64,000 nt of DNA from JACJYC01 sp964558465 (lineage in GTDB: Bacteria; Bacteroidota; Bacteroidia; Chitinophagales; Saprospiraceae), in contig CAZLEF010000034.1 in NCBI GenBank assembly GCA_964558465.1, positions 1 to 64,000 on the forward strand, read 5' to 3'. The notes below the pieces were generated by a model, which was not told the origin of the DNA, ran no database searches, and saw only the letters and a list, made by a program, of their open reading frames with translations. How positions within the stretch are numbered: position 1 is the first letter of the stretch; every line of letters starts with the position of its first letter. The position numbers were made by a program, and so were the translations under genes. Of the stretch, positions 34,246 through 43,561 are shown one piece after another.

Positions 34246-37200
34246 ATGGAAGAAAAAAGGATCCGGGAGTTAGCGATTTTTGTTGGAGAACTCAACAATA
34301 TAATTGGCGCAGATCCAAATATTTTGAATGATTTTATCGAACGCCATCCAGAATCCCTGACAAAAACTTTTTTTCTGGAATTGTATGAGTTTGCCGATAT
34401 CTTTGTTCAACTCAAACGGGTTGGGAACGCCGAAAATGTTGAATTTCTGGCGGAAATTCTTCAACAATTTGAAGTTAAAAAATGCCTCAGTGAAAACGAA
34501 CCCTCCGCATCTGCTTCCTGGATTTTTCCAGCATTAAGGGCTTTAGGATTATCCCTACTACCGCATCATTATGATCAATGGATACAAGAGGCGATGACAG
34601 CCGCTCCGCCGGACATAAAACCCATTCTTGAAGCACTCAAAGAAAATCAGTATGACAAATTATTCCTTTCCTGCAAACAACTCCGACGGCAATATGTACT
34701 GGAGGATAAGTTCGTTGAACGGATAGCGCTTAAGTTAATTGGTTTAGAAATCTATGAACACTTTAGTCGGGAGATTGAAATCATACCCCAGGACGAATTG
34801 GCTTCAGGCGCTGACTTCCTGCTTCCAGTCCTGGACAGCGGAATTATCTTTGCAAGGAACATCAATGCTTCGGGGTGTGCAGCCAAATATGCTTTCTGGA
34901 AAGGCAATATTCTGCATAAATTGCAAGGACTCGAAGCCGCCCTGCCTCACTTTCGAAACGCGCTGGAATATTATGAACCGGTAATTGACCACATACCGGG
35001 ATACGATATGCTGTCCGCTGCTTTGAATGACGCAATTTTCATCGAATTGGCGCAAAACGGCAAAATTGATGAGGGGTTGCCTTACCTTGAATCTGCCATA
35101 AATCAATACCGGCATGCGGCAGATCGGGAGCCAAAACTGGTTCTACCTAATCTGGCCAGGGCAATGTGGAATATTGCCAAATCGACAGCCTCCAAAGGAG
35201 ACCTTGAAAAAGTTGACAAATATTACACAGAGGCGGCCACTCACTTTCGAAAAGTATTGGAATTTAGACCTGATGTTTTTTCTCAACTGGCGGAAGTGCT
35301 TTTTGAACATATGGTAATCCTGCAGGAAAGAAATGAATATAAAAAAGGAATTGACCTGGCACAAGAATTGGCTTTCCGGTTATTTGATCCGCCAAAGCCG
35401 CTAAATGAACGGCTTCGCATTCTCCAGATTAGCGCTCATATTACGCTTGGAGATCTCTATTTCCGGGAACAATCACCAGACCTTGCAGAAAAATATCACC
35501 GTGAAACCCTGGCCTTCCAAACCGCCTTTACCAACGATTTCCCTGAACGAGATATCGCTTTGGGGCAAACGCTGTTGGTATTAGCCACTACCTTACTGGC
35601 CAACCATAAAATTGAGGAAGCAAAAGAATTGCTGATCAAGGCAAAAACCATCAGTAATAAATGGTTGGTCGGGAATCCGGAAAATGATGAAATAATTATC
35701 GTTCACGCTGAAATTTGCACAAAAACCGGGCAATGTCTGGCTGCTTATAAAGCTTACGATATTGCAGAAGACCAGTATCTTGAATCTTTTAACTTATTGA
35801 TTAAACATATCAATAGTAATAACCAGGATCGCTACTCCGGTCTTTTAAACGAAGTAGGAAATAATCTGGTTGATCTCTATTTTCGGACCGGAAAATCAGC
35901 CCAAACGAAACCGATAGCGGACGCGATGCATCTGTATGGGGGTCGGGTAACCATTTCGTTTGAAAACGCTGGTATCTGGATGGAAAAGGAAAAAGAAGAA
36001 CAAAAATTACTGGACAACCGACATTATACGTTAGTCAAAAAATTGCACAATTCAAATGCTCTCACAAAGGTAAAGGAGGATATCGAGATATTGGAGCAAC
36101 TGCTGACCATAACAGAAATAGACAGAACCCCATATACGTATTACAAATATAGGTATTTTTACGGCCTCTGCCAGTTTCATCTAAATGATTCGCAATCATT
36201 GGAAAAGGCCATCCAAATATTTGAAGAAGCGTTAATTTTTTTTCCGAAAGAAAAAGCCTTCCTTTTCTGGCTGGAGATTAGGCAAAATCTCGCCCTTGCT
36301 TACCGCCGCCGTAAAGCCGGCGTACCCGCAGAAAACCTGGAAAAAGCCATAGAGCACAATGAGCTTTTGCTCGCTGAAATTGAAGAAAACCCAGGTTATC
36401 AATCCTTTTCCAATATGTCCCTGATCAACCTTGGCGTAGCCTACCGTTTGCGGTTAAAGGGTGATAACCGGGCAAACCTGGAAAAATCATTGATGTGCTT
36501 CCACAAAGTCATTTCCTTTTTTTCCAAAGAAGACCAGGCAGAAATGTGGGCAAGGGCCCATTTGGGCCTTACCAATACTTACAAAAAATTGAAAGTTTTT
36601 GACTATAAATATTACGGTCAACTGGAAAAAGCTAGTCTGGATGAAGCCGCCAGCGTGAACGAACAGAAAGTTGAACCCATTCTTTGGGCCGGAATTTGCA
36701 CGGAGATCGCAACACTTTACCGGGATCTTCAGTACGGAAATATCCAGGACAATTTGCAGGCTGCCCTTCGATTTGCACAAAAAGCCGTCGATATATACGC
36801 CCCACAGGATTATCTCTCTGATTGGGCTGAAGCGTCGAAAATCTTAGCAACGGTCTATTTGTATCTGGAAGATGAAATGGGTAAGGCATATAATATTGAT
36901 AAAGGAATTGAATGGTTAGAAAAAAGTATTGAGGCCAGTCAAGGTCAACCGGATAAAGTTGACTTGTTTGATCTCTATATCGAACTCGGCCAGTTGTATT
37001 CGTTGCGTATATCCGGGATTCCCGCAGAAAACATGGAGAAAGCCATTAAATGTTGCGAAAAGGCCTTTGAGATAACAGAAGAACCAGGGAATGATCGACT
37101 CATCTTTGCCTATACCAAACTAGGCACTATCTACCAGAAAAGAATACTGGGCGACCCTGAAGAAAATCTGGAACAAGCCATCCGCTATTTATCAAAGGCG

Positions 37201-39486
37201 GAAAAAATAACCACTGCGCAAACAAGCCCTAAAACCATGCGTGTTTTTTTGCATGAAATTGGTTTAGCTTACAGCAATAGGAAAAAAGGTAATCCTTCAG
37301 AGAATCTCAATAAGGCTATTCAATACTTCAAAACAGCAGCGGCATATACCAAAGCGCTCGAAATGACCCGAAGCTGGGGGCTTAAAATGATCAGCCTGGC
37401 TTCCTTATACCTGAGAAGGAAAGATCATAACCCTGATGAAAATAAAAAAGAGGCCGGATTCGTATTGGCGGAGGTACTTTCAAAAATAGATAAATCCACA
37501 GACTTTCATTTATGGTTCCAGGCTAAACTCAACCTATCAATTACCTATTTAAATGAGGACGGAATAGAAACCCCAGACGATTTGGAGTGCGCAAAAAACA
37601 TCCTGATCGAATTAGAATCCAAAGAATTTCTTTCCGATTTGTTTCCGTCGGAATTGGGTAGCCTTTACGGTACCCTTGGTTATGTGTATTCCAAAATGCC
37701 TTCGGGCCGGCATGAAGAAAATATCAGCCAGGCCCTTGATTATTATGACAAAACCCTTGCCATTTTCTCTCCGCACCTCTTTCCGGAAAAGTGTTTTCAA
37801 ATTGCATGGACGCCGGCCCATCTCCATTTTGAAGCCGGCAACTGGCAAAAAGCTGGAGAACTGTTCGATATGCTGGTTCAATCTCACGAATTTCTTTATG
37901 CCCAGTCGCTTTTCCTCTCTTCTAAAACCCGTCAGCTTTCAGCAAGCCAGGGAGCGTTCATCCGCCTTGCATACGCTAAAGCCAAATCCGGAAAAACTGA
38001 GGAAGCCATTTGGGCGCTCGAAAAAGGAAAATCGCAATACCTCAACCAGGTCCTGCAACGTGAAGGAAAAGATCTTTCCATCCTTGAAATGGAGGCGCCG
38101 GAATTGATGGACCAGTATAAAATCCTGATCCGGCAAAGGTCCCAATTAGAATCCTGGGAAAGAGACCTTCAATTTAAATCCCATCAACCAGAGGAAGCCG
38201 AAGACCTCAGACGTCAAATTCTGGACAACGATTCCAGCTTGCAAGCGATAACAAACCAAATAAATGAGATCATTGGGGAATCTGAAAGAACCATATCCCA
38301 TCAATTGAGCGAACTCGGTAAATTTCTTGAAGAAAAAACCTGCATCGTTTGTCCTATCACAACCAACCACGGCACTTTGATCTTTCTGATGAAGAATAAT
38401 TCCGGAAAAATAAACGCAGAATACATCGAACTGGATAGCCTCACTTCTACGGAATTGACAGTTATGAGGAAGAAATGGGAAAAAGTAATCAACCTGGACT
38501 TATCGATCCGACAAACCGAATGGGAATATTTTCTGGATGAAGTCGGTTTACAATTGGGACAACAAATTTTTTATCACCTGACTCCACTTTTCAGAAACAA
38601 TAGCACAACCAAATGCGTCCTGATCACCTTTCAGGAATACAGTTATTTGCCGTTGCACCTCGCCTACCGCATTGAAGGCGGAAAGAGGAAATATTTCATG
38701 GATGATTATATCTTTTCATATGCGCCTTCCATCAGGATTTGGATGCACTGCAAAAAAAATGCCTCTCTGCCAGAAAACGAAGAACACCTGCTTGCCATTG
38801 AAGACCCCCGTCCCACCAAAGCCCCACAACTGACCGGGGCCGCATTGGAAGTTGCCGCAATAACCGGCATGATCCCTGGCCATACCATACTTCGTCATGG
38901 CGAATGTACCCAAAGCAATATTTTAGATCAAATGCGCCACGCCACCTGCAGCCATTTCTCCTGCCATGGCCACAACCGGTGGGATAATCCGCTGTTAAGC
39001 CAATTATTGGTCTCTTTTGATGAATCCCTTCACCTGAAAGATATCCTGAATTTGCCTTATTCCGTTTCGCGCCTGGCAACCCTTTCAGCCTGTGAAACAG
39101 GTTTGCCCGGATTGGAAATTCCCGACGAGGTCATCGGTTTGCCCACAGGTTTGATCCAGGCTGGTTTCTCCGGGGTGATTGCTTCCATCTGGAGTGTACC
39201 TGATTTTGCGACAGCTCTTTTGATGATCCGGTTTTACTGGCTTTGGAGAAAAATAGGACTAGAAGTAGACAGTGCTTTACAACAAGCACAAATATGGGTC
39301 AGGAATTCGCTACACCACGAAAAAGCAGCATTTTTGGAAAAGCTGATCGACTTTAATCAATTGACGTACGACCCAAATCTTAAAATACAGCCTGTTGAAT
39401 ATTTAAACTGGCTTAAAGCTACTCCGTTCGAAAATGCCTATTATGAACCTAAAAACTGGGGCGCTTTTTACCTTATGGGTTATTAA
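34246..39486 (+). CDS. Giant TPR-CHAT caspase-like protease
   Basis: 1746 aa. Residues about 150-1250 are helical TPR-type repeats (e.g. ALPHFRNALEYYEPVI, KAIQIFEEALIFFPKEKAFLFWLEIRQNLALAYRRR, repeated NLEKAI-type units). The C-terminal about 350 residues are a CHAT protease: catalytic His1574 in HFSCHGHN and Cys1616 in LATLSACETGLPG, then PDEVIGLPTGLIQAGFSGVIASIWSVPD. Such proteins are caspase-like peptidases whose TPR part senses a signal or partner. No signal peptide. It interrupts the arginine genes between the deacylase and argH and is visibly more A/T-rich than both, which suggests later insertion. No CRISPR, gRAMP or gasdermin gene is nearby, so its target is unknown. Confidence 0.92.
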   Translation: MEEKRIRELAIFVGELNNIIGADPNILNDFIERHPESLTKTFFLELYEFADIFVQLKRVGNAENVEFLAEILQQFEVKKCLSENEPSASASWIFPALRALGLSLLPHHYDQWIQEAMTAAPPDIKPILEALKENQYDKLFLSCKQLRRQYVLEDKFVERIALKLIGLEIYEHFSREIEIIPQDELASGADFLLPVLDSGIIFARNINASGCAAKYAFWKGNILHKLQGLEAALPHFRNALEYYEPVIDHIPGYDMLSAALNDAIFIELAQNGKIDEGLPYLESAINQYRHAADREPKLVLPNLARAMWNIAKSTASKGDLEKVDKYYTEAATHFRKVLEFRPDVFSQLAEVLFEHMVILQERNEYKKGIDLAQELAFRLFDPPKPLNERLRILQISAHITLGDLYFREQSPDLAEKYHRETLAFQTAFTNDFPERDIALGQTLLVLATTLLANHKIEEAKELLIKAKTISNKWLVGNPENDEIIIVHAEICTKTGQCLAAYKAYDIAEDQYLESFNLLIKHINSNNQDRYSGLLNEVGNNLVDLYFRTGKSAQTKPIADAMHLYGGRVTISFENAGIWMEKEKEEQKLLDNRHYTLVKKLHNSNALTKVKEDIEILEQLLTITEIDRTPYTYYKYRYFYGLCQFHLNDSQSLEKAIQIFEEALIFFPKEKAFLFWLEIRQNLALAYRRRKAGVPAENLEKAIEHNELLLAEIEENPGYQSFSNMSLINLGVAYRLRLKGDNRANLEKSLMCFHKVISFFSKEDQAEMWARAHLGLTNTYKKLKVFDYKYYGQLEKASLDEAASVNEQKVEPILWAGICTEIATLYRDLQYGNIQDNLQAALRFAQKAVDIYAPQDYLSDWAEASKILATVYLYLEDEMGKAYNIDKGIEWLEKSIEASQGQPDKVDLFDLYIELGQLYSLRISGIPAENMEKAIKCCEKAFEITEEPGNDRLIFAYTKLGTIYQKRILGDPEENLEQAIRYLSKAEKITTAQTSPKTMRVFLHEIGLAYSNRKKGNPSENLNKAIQYFKTAAAYTKALEMTRSWGLKMISLASLYLRRKDHNPDENKKEAGFVLAEVLSKIDKSTDFHLWFQAKLNLSITYLNEDGIETPDDLECAKNILIELESKEFLSDLFPSELGSLYGTLGYVYSKMPSGRHEENISQALDYYDKTLAIFSPHLFPEKCFQIAWTPAHLHFEAGNWQKAGELFDMLVQSHEFLYAQSLFLSSKTRQLSASQGAFIRLAYAKAKSGKTEEAIWALEKGKSQYLNQVLQREGKDLSILEMEAPELMDQYKILIRQRSQLESWERDLQFKSHQPEEAEDLRRQILDNDSSLQAITNQINEIIGESERTISHQLSELGKFLEEKTCIVCPITTNHGTLIFLMKNNSGKINAEYIELDSLTSTELTVMRKKWEKVINLDLSIRQTEWEYFLDEVGLQLGQQIFYHLTPLFRNNSTTKCVLITFQEYSYLPLHLAYRIEGGKRKYFMDDYIFSYAPSIRIWMHCKKNASLPENEEHLLAIEDPRPTKAPQLTGAALEVAAITGMIPGHTILRHGECTQSNILDQMRHATCSHFSCHGHNRWDNPLLSQLLVSFDESLHLKDILNLPYSVSRLATLSACETGLPGLEIPDEVIGLPTGLIQAGFSGVIASIWSVPDFATALLMIRFYWLWRKIGLEVDSALQQAQIWVRNSLHHEKAAFLEKLIDFNQLTYDPNLKIQPVEYLNWLKATPFENAYYEPKNWGAFYLMGY

Positions 39487-39550
39487 TTACCCCATACCCG
39501 TTGAATTTTTCAAATCACTTTTGCTTACTTACTTTAAAAAAATTTCCCCC

Positions 39551-39558
39551 TACCTTTG
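39551..39558 (+). promoter_or_regulatory. argH -7 box
   Basis: TACCTTTG, full TAnnTTTG match, 35 bp before the argH ATG, so argH can be expressed independently of the CHAT gene. Confidence 0.6.
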
Positions 39559-39593
39559 AATTTTAAATTTTGATTTTTACATTTTGCATTCCC

Positions 39594-40889
39594 ATGAAAC
39601 TCTGGCAAAAAAACCAATCCGTCAATCAACTCGTCGAGCGGTTCACCATCGGGCGGGACCCCGAATTTGACCTGCTCCTCGCCCGGTACGATATCCAGGG
39701 CTCGGTGGCGCACGCACAGATGCTGGCGGTCATCGGACTGCTCGAACCGGCCGAACTGGCGGCCCTGCAATCCGAACTCGGCAAACTGGCCGCCAAAGTG
39801 GAAGCCGGCGAATTTGTCATCGAGCCGGGCGTGGAAGACGTTCATTCCCAGGTGGAACTGGAACTCACCCGCGCCCTCGGCGACACCGGCAAAAAGATCC
39901 ACAGCGGGCGGTCGCGCAACGACCAGGTGCTGGTGGACCTGCGCCTGTTCTTCCGGGCCGAAATCCGGGAAATCGCGGAACTGGTCCAACAGCTTTTTGA
40001 AGTGTTGATGACCCGCAGCGAGGCGTCCAAAGAGATCCTCCTACCGGGTTATACCCATACCCAGGTGGCCATGGTATCGTCGTTCGGCCTTTGGTTCGGG
40101 GCCTACGCCGAAACGCTGACCGACGACCTGCGCTTGCTGCGGGCAGTTTACGATATCATCAACCAGAATCCGTTGGGTTCGGCGGCAGGCTACGGCAGTT
40201 CACTTCCCCTCAACCGGCGCATGACCACAGAATTGCTGGGTTTCCACGACCTGAACTACAACGCCGTCCACGCGCAGATGGGCCGCGGCAAAACCGAACA
40301 ATACCTCTCCTTCGCACTCGCCGCCCTGGGCGCCACCCTGGGCAAACTGGCGGCGGATATCTGCCTGTTCTCCAGCCAGAACTTCGATTTCCTGAAACTG
40401 CCGGACGCCTTCACTACGGGTTCCAGCATCATGCCGCATAAAAAGAACCCGGACGTGTTCGAACTGATCCGGGCCAAATGCAACTTGCTGCAGAACGTTC
40501 CGCAAAGGGTTTTTGCCGTCACCGCCAACCTCATCAGCGGTTACCACCGGGATTTTCAACTGCTCAAGGAACAGATCTTCCCTGCTATCGCCGACCTCAA
40601 AGACTGCCTGGCTCTGGCCATCTATTGCCTGCCGGAAATCCAACTCCGGGAAAATATCCTGAATGATGAAAAATACAAACTGCTGTACACCGTTGAGGCC
40701 GTCAACCGGGAAGTGCTCGACGGCCTGCCCTTCCGGGAAGCCTACAAAAAGATCGGCGAACAGGTGGAAAACGGGACGTTTGAATTCAGCGGCCACTTGA
40801 ACCATACCCACGAGGGTAGTTTGGGGAACCTTTGTCTGGAGGAGATCCGGCGGAAGATGGGGGAGGCTTGGTGGACGGTAGACGGCTGA
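39594..40889 (+). CDS. argH: Argininosuccinate lyase
   Basis: 431 aa from the ATG at 39594; the ATT-rich upstream extension to 39570 overlaps an AT-rich repeat. Splits argininosuccinate into arginine and fumarate, the last step. Signature TTGSSIMPHKKNPDVFELIR holds the catalytic Ser of the fumarase/ASL family; SGRSRNDQVLVDLRLFF and LPGYTHTQVAMVSSFGLWFGAY are the other conserved blocks. The last residues (WWTVDG) and the stop are encoded by the start of the gtggacggtagacgg repeat array, so the native C-terminus has probably been overwritten. Confidence 0.96.
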   Translation: MKLWQKNQSVNQLVERFTIGRDPEFDLLLARYDIQGSVAHAQMLAVIGLLEPAELAALQSELGKLAAKVEAGEFVIEPGVEDVHSQVELELTRALGDTGKKIHSGRSRNDQVLVDLRLFFRAEIREIAELVQQLFEVLMTRSEASKEILLPGYTHTQVAMVSSFGLWFGAYAETLTDDLRLLRAVYDIINQNPLGSAAGYGSSLPLNRRMTTELLGFHDLNYNAVHAQMGRGKTEQYLSFALAALGATLGKLAADICLFSSQNFDFLKLPDAFTTGSSIMPHKKNPDVFELIRAKCNLLQNVPQRVFAVTANLISGYHRDFQLLKEQIFPAIADLKDCLALAIYCLPEIQLRENILNDEKYKLLYTVEAVNREVLDGLPFREAYKKIGEQVENGTFEFSGHLNHTHEGSLGNLCLEEIRRKMGEAWWTVDG

Positions 40890-41115
40890 CGGTGGACGGC
40901 CCACGGTAGACGGTGAACGGCCTACGGTGGACGGTTAGGCTCCTGAGCGGAGTCGAAGGAGACGGCCTACGGTGGATGGTTAGGCTCCTGAGCGGAGTCG
41001 AAGGAGACGGCTGACGGTGGACGGTTAGGCCCCTGAGCGGAGTCGAAGGAGACGGCCTACGGTGGACGGTTAGGCTCCTGAGCGGAGTCGAAGGAGACGG
41101 CTGACGGTGGACGGC
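40869..41115. repeat. gtggacgg/gtagacgg array with four 45-bp units
   Basis: Short gacgg-type repeats lead into four contiguous 45-bp units starting at 40918, 40963, 41008 and 41053, each containing ggctcctgagcggagtcgaagga. Units differ by one or two bases. There are no unique spacers, so it is not a CRISPR array. Confidence 0.95.
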
Positions 41116-41163
41116 TGCCTTGTTCCGGAACAGGCTGTCTTTATATCTCGATTGAAAAATGGT

Positions 41164-41520
41164 TTACTTTGCATCCCGGGTTTTGATCAACTTTTTTATA
41201 GAAGCCTGGATCTTTTCTGCTTGATTTTCCAGTTTTTCCAACGTTATCTGATCGATATAATGAATCCGGTGAGCGAGGTTCAACTGTGTGATGACTTCTG
41301 CACAGGACCCTTTCTCAACATTAAAGTAATATACAGATTCCTTGATTGTACCGCGTTCATCTCCTTCTGCGATGTTAGAAGGGATTGAAACAACGGCTCT
41401 TTGGATTTGATTACATAGCCCAAAATCCTTGGAAAATGGTTTTGTTTTGGTTATTGAATAAATATCTCCAGCTAATTCCAATCCCTCTTGCCAAACCCTT
41501 AAATTTTTAAAATTTCCCAT
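41164..41520 (-). CDS. Four-helix-bundle protein (S23/23S rRNA IVS family)
   Basis: 118 aa. FKNLRVWQEGLELAGDIYSITKTKPFSKDFGLCNQIQRAVVSIPSNIAEGDERGTIKESVYYFNVEKGSCAEVITQLNLAHRI is the conserved four-helix-bundle family first found in intervening sequences of 23S rRNA genes; the fold is shared with the Avd protein of diversity-generating retroelements. It forms pentamers in known structures; function is unknown. Here there is no rRNA gene and no reverse transcriptase. It is flanked on both sides by inverted copies of the same repeat array, which looks cassette-like. Confidence 0.92.
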   Translation of the reverse strand: MGNFKNLRVWQEGLELAGDIYSITKTKPFSKDFGLCNQIQRAVVSIPSNIAEGDERGTIKESVYYFNVEKGSCAEVITQLNLAHRIHYIDQITLEKLENQAEKIQASIKKLIKTRDAK

Positions 41521-41550
41521 TTTATCCGATTTAAATTGAAAAATCCATCA

Positions 41551-41757
41551 GCCATCCACCTTAGGCCGTCTATCGTCTTCCGTAGGCCGTCTATCGTCTA
41601 CCGTCTACCGTGGGCCGTCTTCCGTGGGCCGTCTACCATCTACCGTGGGCCGTCCATCGTCAGCCATTTGTCGTAGGCCATCTACCATAGGCCGTCTACC
41701 GTCAGCCGGCCACCGTCCACCGTAGGCCGTCCACCGTCAGCCGGCCACCGGCTCAAA
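41551..41757. repeat. ccgtctaccgtgggccgtc array, inverted relative to 40869-41115
   Basis: About 20 imperfect copies of an approximately 10-bp cgtctaccgt/aggccgtc unit. 41601-41619 is the exact reverse complement of 40895-40913. The right end encodes the C-terminal residues and stop of the minus-strand transporter gene. Confidence 0.92.
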
Positions 41758-43320
41758 CCCCCGGGGCGGAAAACGCTGCTGCGTCAGTCTCGAGACAACC
41801 AGGATAATCAGAAAATTCACGACCATCGCCAGCGTCCGGAAGGGGAACAGCACCACTCCGTCTTCCACCATGGGGTAAGGCAACAGAACAGGCAGGCCCA
41901 GGGTAGCGTCGCCGCCGCCGAAACGCAGGATAAATGCGGCCGCAAAACCCGCCAGGGCGCCGGCTGCATTGGCTTTTTTGTCAAACATCGCACAGGTCAA
42001 CGCCGGAAAAAGCAGGCAATACACAAAATCGCTGCAAAGGAACCAGAGTTCGTACACACTCCTGATATTCAGGGCCATCAGGGTTGCCGCTACCCCGACG
42101 ATCCAGATGCATCGTTTGATGACCCTTACCAGGCGCTCACCCGTTATATTAGGTTGGAGCAGGGGCCGCCAAACGTTCCAGGCGGCCATGGAGGATGCTG
42201 AAAGAACCGAAGAATCCACCGAGGACATCACAGCCGCCGCCACGGCGCCAAGGCCCAGCGCCGCCACCCAGGGATTGGTCAGGTAATGCAGCACCCAGGG
42301 AAGGGTCGAAGCCGGCTCCGGAACCGGGGGCAAACCCATACCCTCCCAATCCGCCACCGACCCAACGATCCCGATGATTACCGCCGGTGTCGCAGCGATC
42401 AGGCAAACCACGCCGGCTATGATGGAAAGCGTCACTGCCGCGTTTTCGCTCCGGGCCGACAACACCCGCTGGAAATACACCTGCCAGGCCGTACCGCCAA
42501 AAATCAACAAAAAAGCGTAATCCCACCAGAACCAATAGGACGTCCCCAGCGCTTCCCGCGAAGGAAACAGGCTCGCAGCCGCTCCAAATTTTTCCTGGTA
42601 GGCCGGCCAGGCAACCGCCCAGCCGCCAACTTGTTCGAGCGCAAATGGCGTCACCAGAAACAAACCGCCCAGCAGAAAAACCAACTGAATGACATCTGTA
42701 AAGGCTACCGACCACAACCCGCCGATCGCTGTGTATGCAATGGCGATCAACGCCGAAATGACAATGGCGGTGGTCGTCTCCAGGTCAAAAACCACCCCGA
42801 AGGTCGTACCCAGCGCCGTCAGTATGGCGCCGGTCCAGAAGATCTCTCCGGTGAGGGCGGGCAGAAAAAAAAGCGCCGCCGCCCGCTTGCCGAACCGCAT
42901 TTCAAGAGGGTCGAGCATGGTGCGGAAGCGTTGCCGGCGCATCCGGCGGGCAAAAAGCAGGCCGCCCACAATCAGGCTGAACGCGTAACCCCAGGGCGCC
43001 TGCACCCATACCAGCCCCTGGCTCGCCGTATACTCGGCTGTGCCGTTGATATAGCCGCCGTCGATCCAGGTGGCGCTCATGGTAAAAATGGCAACGTATA
43101 AGGGCAGGGAACGCCCGGCCAGCATCATGTCGTCCAGGGAATCGAGTTTGCCCAATCCGGCGGCCCAGGCCCCGGCATAATAGATCAATCCGTAAAACAC
43201 CAGCATCACCCAATATGCGGGCCAATTGACGTCCAATTCCGTGAAAAAGCGCAAATAACCGCCAAGCAGCAGAAGCAACACAAATAAAAACAGAGTGGTT
43301 ACCCAAGGACGTCTCATCAT
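41737..43320 (-). CDS. Sodium:solute symporter, high-affinity choline transporter-like
   Basis: 527 aa with about 13 membrane spans, SSS family. LDDMMLAGRSLPLYVAIFTMSATWIDGGYINGTAEYTASQGLVW is close to the SLC5A7-type choline transporter branch (the WxGGGYINGTAE-like segment). DVIQLVFLLGGL and AAVMSSVDSSVLSASSMAAWNVW carry the conserved Ser residues of the sodium site. The adjacent divergent gene is phosphatidylcholine synthase, which needs free choline, so choline uptake is strongly suggested by both sequence and context. The last few residues (PVAG) and stop lie in the repeat array at 41551-41757. Confidence 0.87.
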   Translation of the reverse strand: MMRRPWVTTLFLFVLLLLLGGYLRFFTELDVNWPAYWVMLVFYGLIYYAGAWAAGLGKLDSLDDMMLAGRSLPLYVAIFTMSATWIDGGYINGTAEYTASQGLVWVQAPWGYAFSLIVGGLLFARRMRRQRFRTMLDPLEMRFGKRAAALFFLPALTGEIFWTGAILTALGTTFGVVFDLETTTAIVISALIAIAYTAIGGLWSVAFTDVIQLVFLLGGLFLVTPFALEQVGGWAVAWPAYQEKFGAAASLFPSREALGTSYWFWWDYAFLLIFGGTAWQVYFQRVLSARSENAAVTLSIIAGVVCLIAATPAVIIGIVGSVADWEGMGLPPVPEPASTLPWVLHYLTNPWVAALGLGAVAAAVMSSVDSSVLSASSMAAWNVWRPLLQPNITGERLVRVIKRCIWIVGVAATLMALNIRSVYELWFLCSDFVYCLLFPALTCAMFDKKANAAGALAGFAAAFILRFGGGDATLGLPVLLPYPMVEDGVVLFPFRTLAMVVNFLIILVVSRLTQQRFPPRGFEPVAG

Positions 43321-43436
43321 CAGTAAATCAATTGTATCAATTACGGTAAATGTTTGCCGAACCCCGGCAAAATACCAAAATCCGGTTATATTTAGCCCTT
43401 AATTGATGAAATGTATGCGGATCCGGTAGAAGGCTG

Positions 43437-43474
43437 ACGGCCAGGCTCCTGAGCGGAGTCGAAGGAGACGGTAA
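43437..43474. repeat. Dispersed ggctcctgagcggagtcgaaggaga copy
   Basis: One copy of the module that is tandemly repeated at 40918-41097; a shorter form (ctgagcggagtcgaag) lies near 44310. The rest of the 43321-43561 spacer holds nothing I can name. Confidence 0.8.
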
Positions 43475-43561
43475 CGACCTCTTACGGGAATTTCAGCCCC
43501 GACCACACCTTTTACCAATTTTCAGGCCGTCTGCCTTCTACTGTCTGCCAAATAATGATTT

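Noticed and set aside
34246..39486. Craspase-type TPR-CHAT (CRISPR-associated protease)
   Set aside because: No gRAMP/Cas7-11 gene or CRISPR repeats in the window; TPR-CHAT architecture alone is widespread.
40918..41097. Possible CRISPR array
   Set aside because: The 45-bp units are contiguous with no unique spacers and there are no cas genes.
41164..41520. Accessory protein of a diversity-generating retroelement (Avd)
   Set aside because: No reverse transcriptase, template repeat or variable repeat was found nearby; the sequence fits the general four-helix-bundle family better.
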